Shown: positions 30,369 through 39,822, counted from the first letter of the stretch. The stretch is 64,000 nucleotides of DNA from Pseudoalteromonas spongiae UST010723-006 (GCF_000238255.3 NZ_CP011039.1:607001-671000), one strand, 5' to 3'. A program made the numbers and translations. Notes: a model not told the origin generated them from the letters alone.

Positions 30369-33263
30369 TTAGTGAGAAACCACTATTAAGCGGATTGCAT
30401 CAAGCTTAAGCTCTGCTTTTTCAACATGCTCAAGTAATTGTGATTTTTGCTTTTCTAAATAAAACAGCTCGTCTTCACGTACGTTCGGATTAAGTTGTTT
30501 TAGCGATTTTAAGCGTGCTAGCTCATCATCTAAGTTAGTATTTACACTTTCTTTAGCGCTTTGTTTTATTGTATCTAATTGACTTTGTGCTAGTTTATTT
30601 GCCGTTTCAATCATTGGGTGAACGCTTGATTGCAGTGCCGAGGCAAGCTTGCTAGCAGTTTGTTTACCAACCGCATTAAGTTGCTGATTAAACGTATCAA
30701 AGGCGACATTCGCAGCTAAATCATTACCGTTTTTATCAAGTAATAAACGCACAGGTGTAGTTGGTAAGAAACGACCCATTTGCAGTGCTTTTGGTGCGCT
30801 GGTTTCTGCAAGGTACACTAACTCAACAAAGAAACTTCCCGCAGGTAGTTGCTTGTTTTTAAGTAGCGCAACGGAAGTAGTGCCGAGATCATCATCAATA
30901 ATCAGCTCCATTGCACCTTGCACCATAGGGTGATCCCAACTTAAAAAGTGCACATCTTCTTGTGCAAGTGCGGTGTCGCGGTCAAAAGTAACGGTTAAAC
31001 CTTCGTCACGTAAACACGGGAACGATGGCGTTAGCATATGTTCAGTTGGTTTTAGAACAATTGAGTTCTCACCGCGGTCTTCTTGTGAAATACCGAAAAT
31101 ATCAAACACCTTGATCATAAACATAGGCAGTGCGGTTTGGTTATCAAGCGCTTCAATATCGCTTACCAATTGCTCTGAGCGGCCTTGTCCTTTTGAATGT
31201 AGTTCAAGTAATCGGTCGCGGCCTTGCTCCATTTTTTGCTTTAACGCTTGGTTTTGCTTGTTTACCGATTCAAGTAATGGATCAAGCTCTTCCTCGTCGG
31301 TGTTATGGCTTGCCACGAACTCCAATAATTCATCTTTGTATTCTGAATACAGCAGTTGTCCAGTGGTTAATGTGTGTTCAAATGCTTCTAGTGCGTCGTG
31401 GTACCAGCGGAATAATACTTCTTGCGCAGTGTTTTCAAAGTACGGCACATGAATTTTAATGTCTTCCCTTTGACCAATACGGTCTAAGCGGCCAATTCGT
31501 TGCTCAAGTAAATCAGGGTTTAGCGGTAGATCAAATAAAATTAGGTGGTGGGCAAACTGGAAGTTACGTCCCTCTGAGCCAATTTCAGAACAGATTAATA
31601 CTTGCGCGGCATCTTCTTGCTCGGCAAAGTATGCTGCTGCGCGGTCACGTTCAATAATGCTCATACCTTCGTGGAACACCGCGGCTTTAATACCTTCACT
31701 TTCACGAATTGCTTGTTCTAAGCTAAGTGCTGTTTGCGCTTCACTACAAATTACTAATACTTTTTCGCGTTTTAGCTCAAGTAGTTTCTCGGCTAACCAT
31801 TCAACACGTGGGTCAAATTGTGCCCAGCTAGCAGATTCGCCTTCAAACTCTTGGAAGATCTTTTCTGGAAATAATGCACGTTTAGCGCGCATTTCCGCAT
31901 CTTTTAAACCAGCAATATTACCCATTACATTCATTGCTGTAGTGTATTGTTTCGGCATCGTTACAGGGTAAGCGTGTAGCTCACGTGATGGGAAACCTTG
32001 GATGCTACTACGGCTGTTTCTGAACAAAATGCGGCCTGTACCGTGTCTGTCGAGCAGCATTGATAAAATTTCATTTTTAGCCGCTTGCTCACCTTGTTCA
32101 ACTTGGCTAAGTAGTGTGGTGATATCACTCTCATTTAATAGTGATGTAAGGGTTTGTTTTGCGTTATCGCTTAAGGCTTCATCAGCTAATAGTTGGTTTG
32201 CCGCATCAGCAACTTCTTGATAGTGGCTTTCTTCTTCCACAAACGCTTGATAATCGTAAAAACGGTTTTCATCAAGCAGTTTTAAACGGGCAAAATGACT
32301 TTCGTGACCTAGTTGATCAGGCGTAGCGGTGAGTAGAATTAAGCCCGGAATGTCTTGGCTTAGTTCAGCAATACGGTTGTATTCTGTGCTTGATTTCTTT
32401 TCGCTCCACTTTAAGTGGTGCGCTTCATCGACGACAAGTAAATCCCAATCGGCAAGTGTAGCTTGCTCAAACCAAGTTTTCTTTTTCGTAATAAATTCAA
32501 GGCTGGTTAGGATCAGCTGTTCAGTTTCAAACGGGTTTGCAGCATCGGCATAGGCTTCTGTGCAGCGTTCATCATCAAAAATTGAAAACTGTAAGTTGAA
32601 GCGACGCAGCATTTCAACTAACCATTGATGCTGTAAGTTTTCAGGCACCACAATAAGCACGCGAGAAGCACGACCTGTAAGCACCTGTTGGTGAATAATC
32701 ATACCGGCTTCAATGGTTTTACCTAAACCAACTTCATCTGACAGTAATACACGTGGGGCAAAACGTTTACCTACTTCTTCAGCAATGTAAAGCTGGTGTG
32801 GAATTAAGCTTGCGCGCGCACCGACTAACCCTTTTAAGCTTGATTGTTGGTTTTGGTGAACATTGGTAAGCGTGTTATGGCGCAGAGTAAAGCGGTCAAA
32901 ACGGTCAATTTGCCCTGAAAACAGTTTATCTTGCGGCTTATTAAATTTAATAAAGTGATCGAGAAAGGTTTCTTTAAGTGCGACTTGCTCTTGATTGTCT
33001 TCGCGAGTACCAGTGTAAGTAAACAAGCCATTTTCTTCGTCAACCTGCTCAACTATGAGTTCCCATTCGTCAACGCTACGAATTTTATCACCTACATTAA
33101 ATGCCACTCGGGTAACAGGTGCTTCAGAAATACTGTAAACGCGGTTCTCACCACTGGCTGGGAATAAAATAGTTACTTGGCGTCCTTCACAGGCTACGAC
33201 CGTACCTAAGCCTAAGTCGGATTCGGTGTCACTGATCCAGCGTTGACCTAAAGAAAAGCTCAT
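30369..33263 (-). CDS. rapA: RNA polymerase-associated ATPase RapA (HepA)
   Basis: A 964-residue SWI2/SNF2 ATPase that recycles RNA polymerase. N-terminal tandem Tudor-like domains (about 1-110) precede the helicase domains: motif I GLGKT at 179-183, DEAH at 279-282, TATPDQLG, then the second lobe with EIGSEGRNFQFA and QRIGRLDRIGQ. The C-terminal RapA-specific region fills the rest. The length equals that of E. coli RapA (968). GAG is 6 bases before the ATG. Confidence 0.96.
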   Translation of the reverse strand: MSFSLGQRWISDTESDLGLGTVVACEGRQVTILFPASGENRVYSISEAPVTRVAFNVGDKIRSVDEWELIVEQVDEENGLFTYTGTREDNQEQVALKETFLDHFIKFNKPQDKLFSGQIDRFDRFTLRHNTLTNVHQNQQSSLKGLVGARASLIPHQLYIAEEVGKRFAPRVLLSDEVGLGKTIEAGMIIHQQVLTGRASRVLIVVPENLQHQWLVEMLRRFNLQFSIFDDERCTEAYADAANPFETEQLILTSLEFITKKKTWFEQATLADWDLLVVDEAHHLKWSEKKSSTEYNRIAELSQDIPGLILLTATPDQLGHESHFARLKLLDENRFYDYQAFVEEESHYQEVADAANQLLADEALSDNAKQTLTSLLNESDITTLLSQVEQGEQAAKNEILSMLLDRHGTGRILFRNSRSSIQGFPSRELHAYPVTMPKQYTTAMNVMGNIAGLKDAEMRAKRALFPEKIFQEFEGESASWAQFDPRVEWLAEKLLELKREKVLVICSEAQTALSLEQAIRESEGIKAAVFHEGMSIIERDRAAAYFAEQEDAAQVLICSEIGSEGRNFQFAHHLILFDLPLNPDLLEQRIGRLDRIGQREDIKIHVPYFENTAQEVLFRWYHDALEAFEHTLTTGQLLYSEYKDELLEFVASHNTDEEELDPLLESVNKQNQALKQKMEQGRDRLLELHSKGQGRSEQLVSDIEALDNQTALPMFMIKVFDIFGISQEDRGENSIVLKPTEHMLTPSFPCLRDEGLTVTFDRDTALAQEDVHFLSWDHPMVQGAMELIIDDDLGTTSVALLKNKQLPAGSFFVELVYLAETSAPKALQMGRFLPTTPVRLLLDKNGNDLAANVAFDTFNQQLNAVGKQTASKLASALQSSVHPMIETANKLAQSQLDTIKQSAKESVNTNLDDELARLKSLKQLNPNVREDELFYLEKQKSQLLEHVEKAELKLDAIRLIVVSH

Positions 33264-33493
33264 TTTTAACTCGCTACTATCGAAAAAAGGCGGCTATGTT
33301 ACCTAGATTTCTCGTTGGATTCACCTGTTAATTTAGAACTCGTGAGGTTAATACCTATTCGCCGCTTTAATGTTTGTAATTTAGCCAGAATTTTGCACTT
33401 TTTTTGTCATAAAAAAGCCAAATTCCTGAAATAGACTAAACTTAAAAGTAAAGCAAAAACCATAAACCCGCCAGCTAAGAGAAGGAACAGCTT

Positions 33494-34882
33494 ATGGGAA
33501 AAATGCGCAATAACGATGATAAACTCTATGTCCTAGATACCAACGTATTACTTCACGAACCTTTCGCTTTTTTATCTTTCCAAGAACATCAAGTCGTTAT
33601 CCCAATGACAGTGTTAGAAGAGCTGGACCACATTAAAGATCGCAAAAAAGATGTGAGTCGAGACGCACGGATTGCTATTCGAGCTTTGGATGATGTACTA
33701 AGAGACGCAAGTCCTGAAGAAATGCTCGCTGGGGTTGATCTTTCAACGGTCGCTAAAAATTGTACGGGTAAACTAACAATTGTTAACGACCATATGTTTG
33801 AGGATGCGGTTTCGGGTTTACCAGGAGATGAAAACGACCACCGCATAATTAATACCGCACTGCATTTGCAGCAGCTAAAAGTCGAAGTAAAAGTAGTGTT
33901 AGTCACTAAAGACATAAACATGCGCTTAAAAGCTAAAGGAGCGGGGCTTGAGTTTGTTGAAGACTACCGCACCGATCAGCTCATTGATGATATTAGCTTG
34001 CTAACAAGCGGCTATAAAAAGCTTGATGGCGATTTTTGGCAGCATGTAAAAGAGTGTGACAGCGAGCAGAGCGGTCGAGATACGTATCATACCGTACCCC
34101 GTAATTTGCTTAATGAAGTCTTTATCAATGAGTACTTACTTGACGAGACAGGTCACTTTGCTGCCCGTGTGGTGGATTACGACGAAGAGCATATTAAGCT
34201 ACTTGATTTGGGTTTTGAGCGTATTATGGGACGCAGTGCTTGGGGCATTCAGCCCAAAAATGTTTATCAAGCAATGGCGATTAATGCGCTGCTCGACCCG
34301 CATATGGATTTAGTGATTTTGACAGGCCCCGCAGGTTGCGGCAAAACCTTGTTGGCATTGGCTTGCGCCCTTGAACTTGTGATTGAACGGGGAATGTACG
34401 ATAAGGTCATCGTGACCCGTAACACGCCCGAAATTGCTGAATCAATCGGCTTTTTACCAGGCACCGAAGAAGAGAAAATGATGCCTTGGCTTGCGGCGAT
34501 AACCGATTCCTTAGAAGTACTTCATAAAAACGACGAAAATCCGGTTTCGAGCCGTAATTACATTATGGAAAAAGCCAATATTCAATTTAAGTCGATTAAC
34601 TTTATGCGTGGACGCAGCATTCAAAATGCGATTGTTATTTTAGATGAAAGCCAAAACTTAACCGCATCGCAATTAAAAACCATTATTACCCGTTGTGGCG
34701 AAGGTACTAAATTAATTTGCTCGGGTAACTTGGCACAAATTGACAGTAATTATCTAACCCCAGTGACTTCAGGGTTAACCTATATTGTTGAACGTTTTAA
34801 AGACTTTCAAGGCAGCAGCACGATTAATTTAAACGGTGTAGTACGCAGCCGTTTAGCGAGCTTCGCTGAAGAAAATTTATAA
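33494..34882 (+). CDS. PIN domain-PhoH family ATPase
   Basis: A 462-residue fusion of an N-terminal PIN ribonuclease-type domain (about 1-160; YVLDTNVLLHEP, with acidic residues D16 and later ELDHIK and DxD-like positions) and a C-terminal PhoH ATPase domain (about 255-462; Walker A GPAGCGKTLL near 276-285, Walker B IVILDESQN, GNLAQIDSNYL). This matches the PhoH2-type arrangement, for which RNA helicase/RNase activity has been shown in actinobacteria. AAGGA precedes the ATG. It has its own terminator; neighbours do not indicate a partner. Confidence 0.9.
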   Translation: MGKMRNNDDKLYVLDTNVLLHEPFAFLSFQEHQVVIPMTVLEELDHIKDRKKDVSRDARIAIRALDDVLRDASPEEMLAGVDLSTVAKNCTGKLTIVNDHMFEDAVSGLPGDENDHRIINTALHLQQLKVEVKVVLVTKDINMRLKAKGAGLEFVEDYRTDQLIDDISLLTSGYKKLDGDFWQHVKECDSEQSGRDTYHTVPRNLLNEVFINEYLLDETGHFAARVVDYDEEHIKLLDLGFERIMGRSAWGIQPKNVYQAMAINALLDPHMDLVILTGPAGCGKTLLALACALELVIERGMYDKVIVTRNTPEIAESIGFLPGTEEEKMMPWLAAITDSLEVLHKNDENPVSSRNYIMEKANIQFKSINFMRGRSIQNAIVILDESQNLTASQLKTIITRCGEGTKLICSGNLAQIDSNYLTPVTSGLTYIVERFKDFQGSSTINLNGVVRSRLASFAEENL

Positions 34883-34925
34883 GCTAACGAGTGAAGGTGT
34901 CTAAAAATGACATCGATGAAAAGTT

Positions 34926-34956
34926 AAAAGGGCTGATGTTTATCAGCCCTTTTTTT
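34926..34956 (+). terminator. Intrinsic terminator after the PIN-PhoH gene
   Basis: AAAAGGGCTGAT-GTTT-ATCAGCCCTTTTTTT: long stem with A and T runs. Confidence 0.92.
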
Positions 34957-35040
34957 GTTTGATGATTTAAGCGGAACTATCGTTAACACATTTAACGCTA
35001 AAATTCATAAACGCAGGCGCAAGAGAATCATGTGTTATAG

Positions 35041-35309
35041 CTAGGGTCTGTTGACCTTTCAAGTTCATTTTTGCAGCAGTTTGATTGGGTTTTATACAAG
35101 GCAGAGGCTGCGTGGCATAGTTATTCTATGTGAGCCAGCCGATAACACAGTAGAAAAGCCAATCAAGCGCTGCCGAACGGTTCCTTTGAGCGCACTTTTC
35201 TCATTGTTGCTCGACATTCGCTTAGATTACTAGGCCACACATCGAGCGCCGCGATAAAAGCACGCTCAAACAGAACAAAAATAGAACAGCAAAGGTCAAC
35301 AGACCCTAG
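35041..35309. mobile_element. MITE-like element with perfect 19-bp terminal inverted repeats
   Basis: CTAGGGTCTGTTGACCTTT at 35041-35059 is the exact reverse complement of 35291-35309. The outermost CTAG could be a target duplication, since it is itself palindromic. The arms continue as an imperfect inverted repeat for some tens of bases. Inside lies a nested hairpin: 35081-35097 pairs with 35150-35166 (15 of 17), GGCTG 35106-35110 with CAGCC 35136-35140, and CATAG 35116-35120 with CTATG 35126-35130. There is no transposase, so it would be a non-autonomous element. The gene-free interval 34883-35315 contains only the terminator and this element. Confidence 0.72.
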
Positions 35310-35315
35310 TGCGGT

Positions 35316-36269
35316 TTAAATTATATCAACTATGTATTGTTTACTTTTCAGCATACTCCAAGAGCTACTGCTTACCTCGGCAATTGGGTATTGCTTTGGC
35401 CCAGTGACTTCACCGACTAAGTATTTTAAGCCATTAATTTCAACATGCTTGTCGCCTTTGCGAATCGGTAAATTTAACCCAATTAGCGCATGATTAGGGG
35501 AGGTAATAATAGCGATGGTCAGGCGCGGGTAAATCGCTTTTAAAATAGCGCTAGTGAGCACAAGTTTACTGTCTACATCGCCGTATTGTTGGCGGATCAG
35601 CTTAAGAGGTGGCTTAAAGTTTTCGCCACTGTTATGAAAACGGTCTGGCAACTCAGATGTTGGCATCGCTTGTACCCAACTTAATACAAAGTTAATGACT
35701 GTTTTCGGTCTAACGTTATTGCCAAACTTAGTTAAAATAGCTTCTCTAATCGGTGAAATATAGTCATATGAATTTTTCACAAAGCGCGGTAAGTCAGGTC
35801 TAACCGCATCAATTGCCCAGATGGCCTCTAAATCAGCATAGTGATGCTTGCGTAAATAGCTTTTACGCGCACTTTGTTTTGCTTTTTCTACTCGCGCTTC
35901 AACGTCCTTTAATAGCGCTTTGTCATCACTGTAAACTTTATATTCAATGCTACGTTCTTTACGCTGTGTTTCGAGTGTGTATTTACGTCGGTCGAACTCT
36001 CTAATGGTGTTTCTTACCTTTATATCAATCTTGTCGAGGTATTCTTGTGCGTTAAAGCCTTTAAAGCGGCGGTAGTGGTTAAATAGTTGGTCGTTTGAGT
36101 AGCTAAAACTAAGCTTTTGTTCTTTGTCTTGATCATCAAGCCAAGTGTAATAAAACGTTTGTTGTTGTTTTTCTTGTACCACCTTGCGCTCAAACGAGTG
36201 ACTAAAAAGCGGTAAAGCGCAAAGGCTCAAAATGACTGCGAGTAATAAACTTGGTTTAAGTTTAACCAT
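35316..36269 (-). CDS. Exported transglutaminase-like protein lacking the expected cysteine
   Basis: A 317-residue protein with an N-terminal hydrophobic signal/anchor (about 6-24), a charged helical region (about 70-145) and a C-terminal domain reminiscent of bacterial transglutaminase-like cysteine peptidases: FKPPLKLIRQQYGDVDSK, then SPNHALIGL and YLVGEVTGP. The usual motif is GDCDSK; here residue 232 is valine (codon GTA), while the histidine (H260) and the acidic residue are kept. If the assignment is right, the protein is catalytically dead or works differently. The ATG at 36269 with GGAAC upstream is preferred to the longer frame starting at 36335. It ends 7 bp from the inverted-repeat element. 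Confidence 0.55.
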   Translation of the reverse strand: MVKLKPSLLLAVILSLCALPLFSHSFERKVVQEKQQQTFYYTWLDDQDKEQKLSFSYSNDQLFNHYRRFKGFNAQEYLDKIDIKVRNTIREFDRRKYTLETQRKERSIEYKVYSDDKALLKDVEARVEKAKQSARKSYLRKHHYADLEAIWAIDAVRPDLPRFVKNSYDYISPIREAILTKFGNNVRPKTVINFVLSWVQAMPTSELPDRFHNSGENFKPPLKLIRQQYGDVDSKLVLTSAILKAIYPRLTIAIITSPNHALIGLNLPIRKGDKHVEINGLKYLVGEVTGPKQYPIAEVSSSSWSMLKSKQYIVDII

Positions 36270-36429
36270 GATAAGTTCCAAGGTTGCGTAAAGTCTGTTA
36301 GGTGAATTGTCATAAATAACAATAAGCTTAGTCAAGATGTTGTGATAGAACGAAATATTTCTGTTGATTTAATAAATTCGAAGACAAACTTTCTTAACGC
36401 TGGTTACTAAGACTATTAATTTGGGTAAT

Positions 36430-36457
36430 AAAAAAAGGAAGCACATGCTTCCTTTTA
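36430..36457 (-). terminator. Terminator of the DUF885 gene
   Basis: GGAAGC-ACAT-GCTTCC with a seven-base A run at 36430-36436, which is a T run on the minus strand, 30 bp behind the DUF885 stop codon. Confidence 0.85.
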
Positions 36458-36486
36458 AATCTTGGATTATTTACCTTGAATACAGG

Positions 36487-38262
36487 TTACTTATCCATTA
36501 ATTCACGAATGTATTTTACCGGCGAACTACCGTAACTTAAAAACTGTTCGTGGAATGCTTTTAAGTTAAAATCGTCACCCAGTTTCGCTTTTTGCGCTTC
36601 GCGGAAATCGTAAATTTCACGGTAGCCAGTGTAGTAGCTTGTTAGCTGAACTTGGCTCAGCGTCGCGCGGCGCCATTTGCCTTCTGCCTCAGCGCGTTCT
36701 TGGAAAGCACCATTCATAAGTAGATCTAAGCCTTGTTCTTTACTGATGCCTTCCACTTGGATTTGATAATCCAAAATCGTGTTACAAATTACGCGTAAAT
36801 TCCATTTGTAGTACATTAACCACATTTCTGGCTCAAAATTACCGTAACCTTCTTCTAGCATCATGCGCTCTGTGTACACCGCCCAACCTTCGATCATTGC
36901 GCCGTTTCCGAAAATACTCTTAATTAGAGACGGTGACTCATTTGAATAAACTAATTGAGTGTAATGGCCCGGAATTGCCTCATGAATATTTAAAATTTGT
37001 AAAATCCAGTGGTTGTACTCTTTCAAATACGATTCGGCTTGTTCCTCGCTCATATTATCGAGTGGCGTAACGTTGTAGTAGGTGTTTTCTTTTTTCGCAT
37101 ATGGACCGGGAGCACTAATCGATGCACCGGCAAAACCGCGCATATAATCTGGCGTTTCGCGCACCACTAGCGGCTTTTCAGGATCAAGAGTAATGAGATC
37201 TTTTTCTTTAATAAAGGCTTCAAGCTCAGGAATTTGCTTTTTAATTTCTTCAACAAAGTTTTCGCGTTTTACGTGCTTAACCGCAAGGTGATTAATCAGT
37301 GTTGAAATTGCTTTTTGAGGTTCACTTGGCATCTCTGTATTGGCAAAATATTTAGGCCAAAGTTGCTCGGTGATTTTTAACATTTCAGCGGTAACACGGT
37401 CTTTATCTGACAACGCTTTTTGATAAACCTCTTTTGCGCTGTAACCCGACTGAATATCAAATGCGAATTTTTGCTCGTAAAGCGCTTCGCCAATTCTAAA
37501 TGAACGTGCGTTATTGTTTGCGACCAGCTCTTGTTCCAGCTTAGTTAAGAATTCAATGTATTCATTAATCGCAGCTGTTGCTGCTTTAAAGCGGGTTTCA
37601 AATAATTGCTTATCAGCGTCCGATAGATTTGAGGTTTTAGCTTTATTAAATAAATCTTTATTTAATACGCTAAAAGCTCCTTTATTTTGGCTAATTGCCA
37701 ACTGTGTGTACTCAAGTGTTGGCGTATCAATATTGGCAATGGCTGCTGCATAGTAGGCAGGTACATTTTCAAGACGTTTTAATACTTTCGTGATTTTTGT
37801 GTTGTCATCATCAAAGCGGCTATTAATGATTTGTGCAAACCCACCTGCAACATTATAATTTGATGGATTCCATTGCCACGATTTAAACGTGTTTACCGTC
37901 CAAATTGATTTCTTTAATAGATTTTCGATTAAGTGATAATCGGTTTTTAAATTGGCAGGTAATTTATTAAGGTCAAACTGGGCCAATTTAGCGAGTTGTG
38001 TATTGGCAAAGTTAATATCGTTAACGCGGCTTTGTGCGTCGGGAACCGTTAAAATATGGTCGTATTTGCCGTAACCTGCGTATTGCGACCACTCAGGACG
38101 GTGACGCCAAAAGTCTTCAATAAATTTTGCTGAAAACGCTTCAAATGCAGCAGCTTGAGATTGCTGTTGGCTTGCAGGTGCGTCAGTTGTTGAATTGGTT
38201 GTTTGGCATGCACTAAGGCCAAGTGCTGCAACCAGCGCTAAACTTAAGGCTGTTTTTTTCAT
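36487..38262 (-). CDS. DUF885 family lipoprotein (putative metallopeptidase)
   Basis: A 591-residue lipoprotein: signal peptide ending in lipobox LSAC with cysteine 19. The DUF885 signature HEAIPGH, a zinc-site-like HExxPGH motif, is at about residue 427-433, with a later acidic EGWAVYTERM segment that would supply a further ligand. DUF885 proteins are thought to be envelope metallopeptidases, but substrates are not established. AAGGGAA precedes the ATG. The last residue of the lipoprotein signal (Q after C) predicts outer-membrane sorting. It is a single-gene unit. Confidence 0.85.
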   Translation of the reverse strand: MKKTALSLALVAALGLSACQTTNSTTDAPASQQQSQAAAFEAFSAKFIEDFWRHRPEWSQYAGYGKYDHILTVPDAQSRVNDINFANTQLAKLAQFDLNKLPANLKTDYHLIENLLKKSIWTVNTFKSWQWNPSNYNVAGGFAQIINSRFDDDNTKITKVLKRLENVPAYYAAAIANIDTPTLEYTQLAISQNKGAFSVLNKDLFNKAKTSNLSDADKQLFETRFKAATAAINEYIEFLTKLEQELVANNNARSFRIGEALYEQKFAFDIQSGYSAKEVYQKALSDKDRVTAEMLKITEQLWPKYFANTEMPSEPQKAISTLINHLAVKHVKRENFVEEIKKQIPELEAFIKEKDLITLDPEKPLVVRETPDYMRGFAGASISAPGPYAKKENTYYNVTPLDNMSEEQAESYLKEYNHWILQILNIHEAIPGHYTQLVYSNESPSLIKSIFGNGAMIEGWAVYTERMMLEEGYGNFEPEMWLMYYKWNLRVICNTILDYQIQVEGISKEQGLDLLMNGAFQERAEAEGKWRRATLSQVQLTSYYTGYREIYDFREAQKAKLGDDFNLKAFHEQFLSYGSSPVKYIRELMDK

Positions 38263-38371
38263 TGTGTTTCCCTTGAGTGATTAAAGCGACTAAGCGAGTT
38301 AAAGCCGCGTTAAAGTCAGTGTATCAATTTCGCTTAAAAATCGAAGTTTTTTCGATAAAAGGTCAACAACC

Positions 38372-39316
38372 CTATACACGGTTACGTGTTTCGCCATTTT
38401 CAAAGGCACTGATATTTAGCGCTATTTGCTTAATTAAGCGCGAGATTGACTGCTTGCTGGCCCATGCAATATGTGGTGTGAGCAATAAGTTGCTCCTTTG
38501 ATACTGAATGAGCGGGTTGCTATCTTGTGCGGGTTCCTTGCTTAAAACATCAATTGCCGCTGCTTTAATTTGGTTGGTTAGCAGCGCGTGTGCAAGTGCG
38601 CTTTCATCAACAATGCCACCGCGTGCAGTATTAATTAGTACCGCGCTAGATTTCATTAGTTTAAATTCGCGCGTACTAATTAAATTTTCAGTTTCTTGGT
38701 TAAGGGGGCAGTGAACCGAAATGATATCGGCGTTTGCTATCGCGTCATCAAATGCAACTCGACCGTCACGTACAGGGCTGTTTTTACGCTCACTAATCAA
38801 AGTTTCAATGCCAAATGCTATCGCGGCTTTTGCTACTGCGCGTCCTAAATCGCCATACCCGATTAATGCCATTTTCAAACCCGCTACTTCGTCTATTGAG
38901 TGGTCTAAAAAGCAAAAATGGCTCGCGTGTTGCCATTGATTGTTATGACAATCAGCAATGTATTGATGGGTATTACCTAGTAAGTTAAATAATAAAGCGA
39001 ACGTGTGCTGCACCACGCTTGCGGTGGAATAGCCTGCAACATTGGTAACCGCAATGCCATGCTGTTTTGCCGCCACTAAATCAACATTATTGGTGCCTGT
39101 GGCGGCAATGCAAATTAGCTTTACCGTGCTTAGTTGAGATAATGCTGTTTGGTCTATCACTACTTTATTGGTAATTATCACGTCCATACCTTGGCAACGT
39201 TCAATCACTTGGGCAGGCGTGGTATTGTCAAATAATGCGATGTTTTGTGTAAGCGCATTTAGCGGTGATAAGTCACCATTTTCAATTGTTGCGTAGTCGA
39301 GAATAGCAATTTTCAT
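38372..39316 (-). CDS. D-2-hydroxyacid dehydrogenase (glycerate dehydrogenase-like)
   Basis: A 314-residue NAD(P)-dependent dehydrogenase of the D-isomer family. The Rossmann motif is GYGDLGRAVA near 153-162; the catalytic arginine region is INTARGGIVDE, the acidic residue lies in DVLSKEP, and the catalytic histidine in TPHIAWAS near 283-290. The pattern resembles HprA-type glycerate/hydroxypyruvate reductases, but the substrate cannot be fixed. Its ATG lies 18 bp from the ZntR-type promoter on the other strand, so their regulatory regions touch. Confidence 0.85.
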   Translation of the reverse strand: MKIAILDYATIENGDLSPLNALTQNIALFDNTTPAQVIERCQGMDVIITNKVVIDQTALSQLSTVKLICIAATGTNNVDLVAAKQHGIAVTNVAGYSTASVVQHTFALLFNLLGNTHQYIADCHNNQWQHASHFCFLDHSIDEVAGLKMALIGYGDLGRAVAKAAIAFGIETLISERKNSPVRDGRVAFDDAIANADIISVHCPLNQETENLISTREFKLMKSSAVLINTARGGIVDESALAHALLTNQIKAAAIDVLSKEPAQDSNPLIQYQRSNLLLTPHIAWASKQSISRLIKQIALNISAFENGETRNRV

Positions 39317-39333
39317 AATTTTAAATATTTGGT

Positions 39334-39365
39334 TTGACTTTGGAGTTAACTCTAAGGTTTATACT
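39334..39365 (+). promoter_or_regulatory. MerR-type promoter/operator of zntR and the metal permease
   Basis: A -35 TTGACT at 39334-39339 and a -10 TATACT at 39360-39365 are separated by 20 bp, longer than the usual 17, with the dyad TTGGAG-TTAA-CTCTAA (39340-39355) in the spacer. This is the standard layout of MerR/ZntR-controlled promoters, in which the metal-bound regulator untwists the DNA. Confidence 0.8.
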
Positions 39366-39408
39366 TAGTAGGAAAGTTAGATTTAGTGTATCTCAATTAG
39401 GCAGGCAA

Positions 39409-39822
39409 ATGGTAAAAATAGGTGAAATTGCAAAACGGTTAGCAGTCTCGACCGATACGCTTCGTTACTATGAAAAGCAAGGCATTCTCAATTCATCGGC
39501 GCGTAGTGAGTCGGGATATCGCTTGTATTCTGAACAAGACGTTGCGCAGCTGTCGTTTGTACTAAGGGCAAAGGATGTAGGCTTTACACTGAATGAAATT
39601 AAAGAGTTACTTGCAATAAAAGTGGATAAGCAAAGTCACAGCTGTGAGCAAGTTAAACATTTTACGAGTGAAAAAATAACGCAAGTTGAGCGTAAAATTG
39701 CCGAGCTAAATACCATTTTAAATTCGCTTAAATTACTGCAAAAATCATGCTGCGGCGGTAATGAACCCGCCGTTCATTGTTCAATTCTTTCTGCGCTGGA
39801 GGCACAAAATGACGCTCGTTAA
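39409..39822 (+). CDS. zntR: Zn(II)-responsive regulator ZntR-like (MerR family)
   Basis: A 137-residue MerR-family activator. The N-terminal helix-turn-helix is VKIGEIAKRLAVSTDTLRYY, the dimerisation helix about 78-112, and the metal loop CCGGNEPAVHC. C79, C114, C115 and C124 align at the same numbers as the zinc ligands of E. coli ZntR, and the end CSILSALE matches its CSILEALE. The ligand H119 of ZntR is glutamate here, while H123 precedes C124. The frame extends to 39334, but that would cover the promoter; ATG 39409 is preceded by AGGCAGG. It overlaps the metal permease gene by 14 bp. Confidence 0.87.
   Translation: MVKIGEIAKRLAVSTDTLRYYEKQGILNSSARSESGYRLYSEQDVAQLSFVLRAKDVGFTLNEIKELLAIKVDKQSHSCEQVKHFTSEKITQVERKIAELNTILNSLKLLQKSCCGGNEPAVHCSILSALEAQNDAR

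Noticed and set aside
30973-31452. 159-codon open frame opposite rapA
   Set aside because: Serine-rich translation typical of an antisense frame; rapA is certain.
35051-35233. 60-codon open frame inside the inverted-repeat element
   Set aside because: It begins in the terminal repeat, follows the palindromic structure and has no ribosome-binding site; it is most likely chance within a non-coding element.
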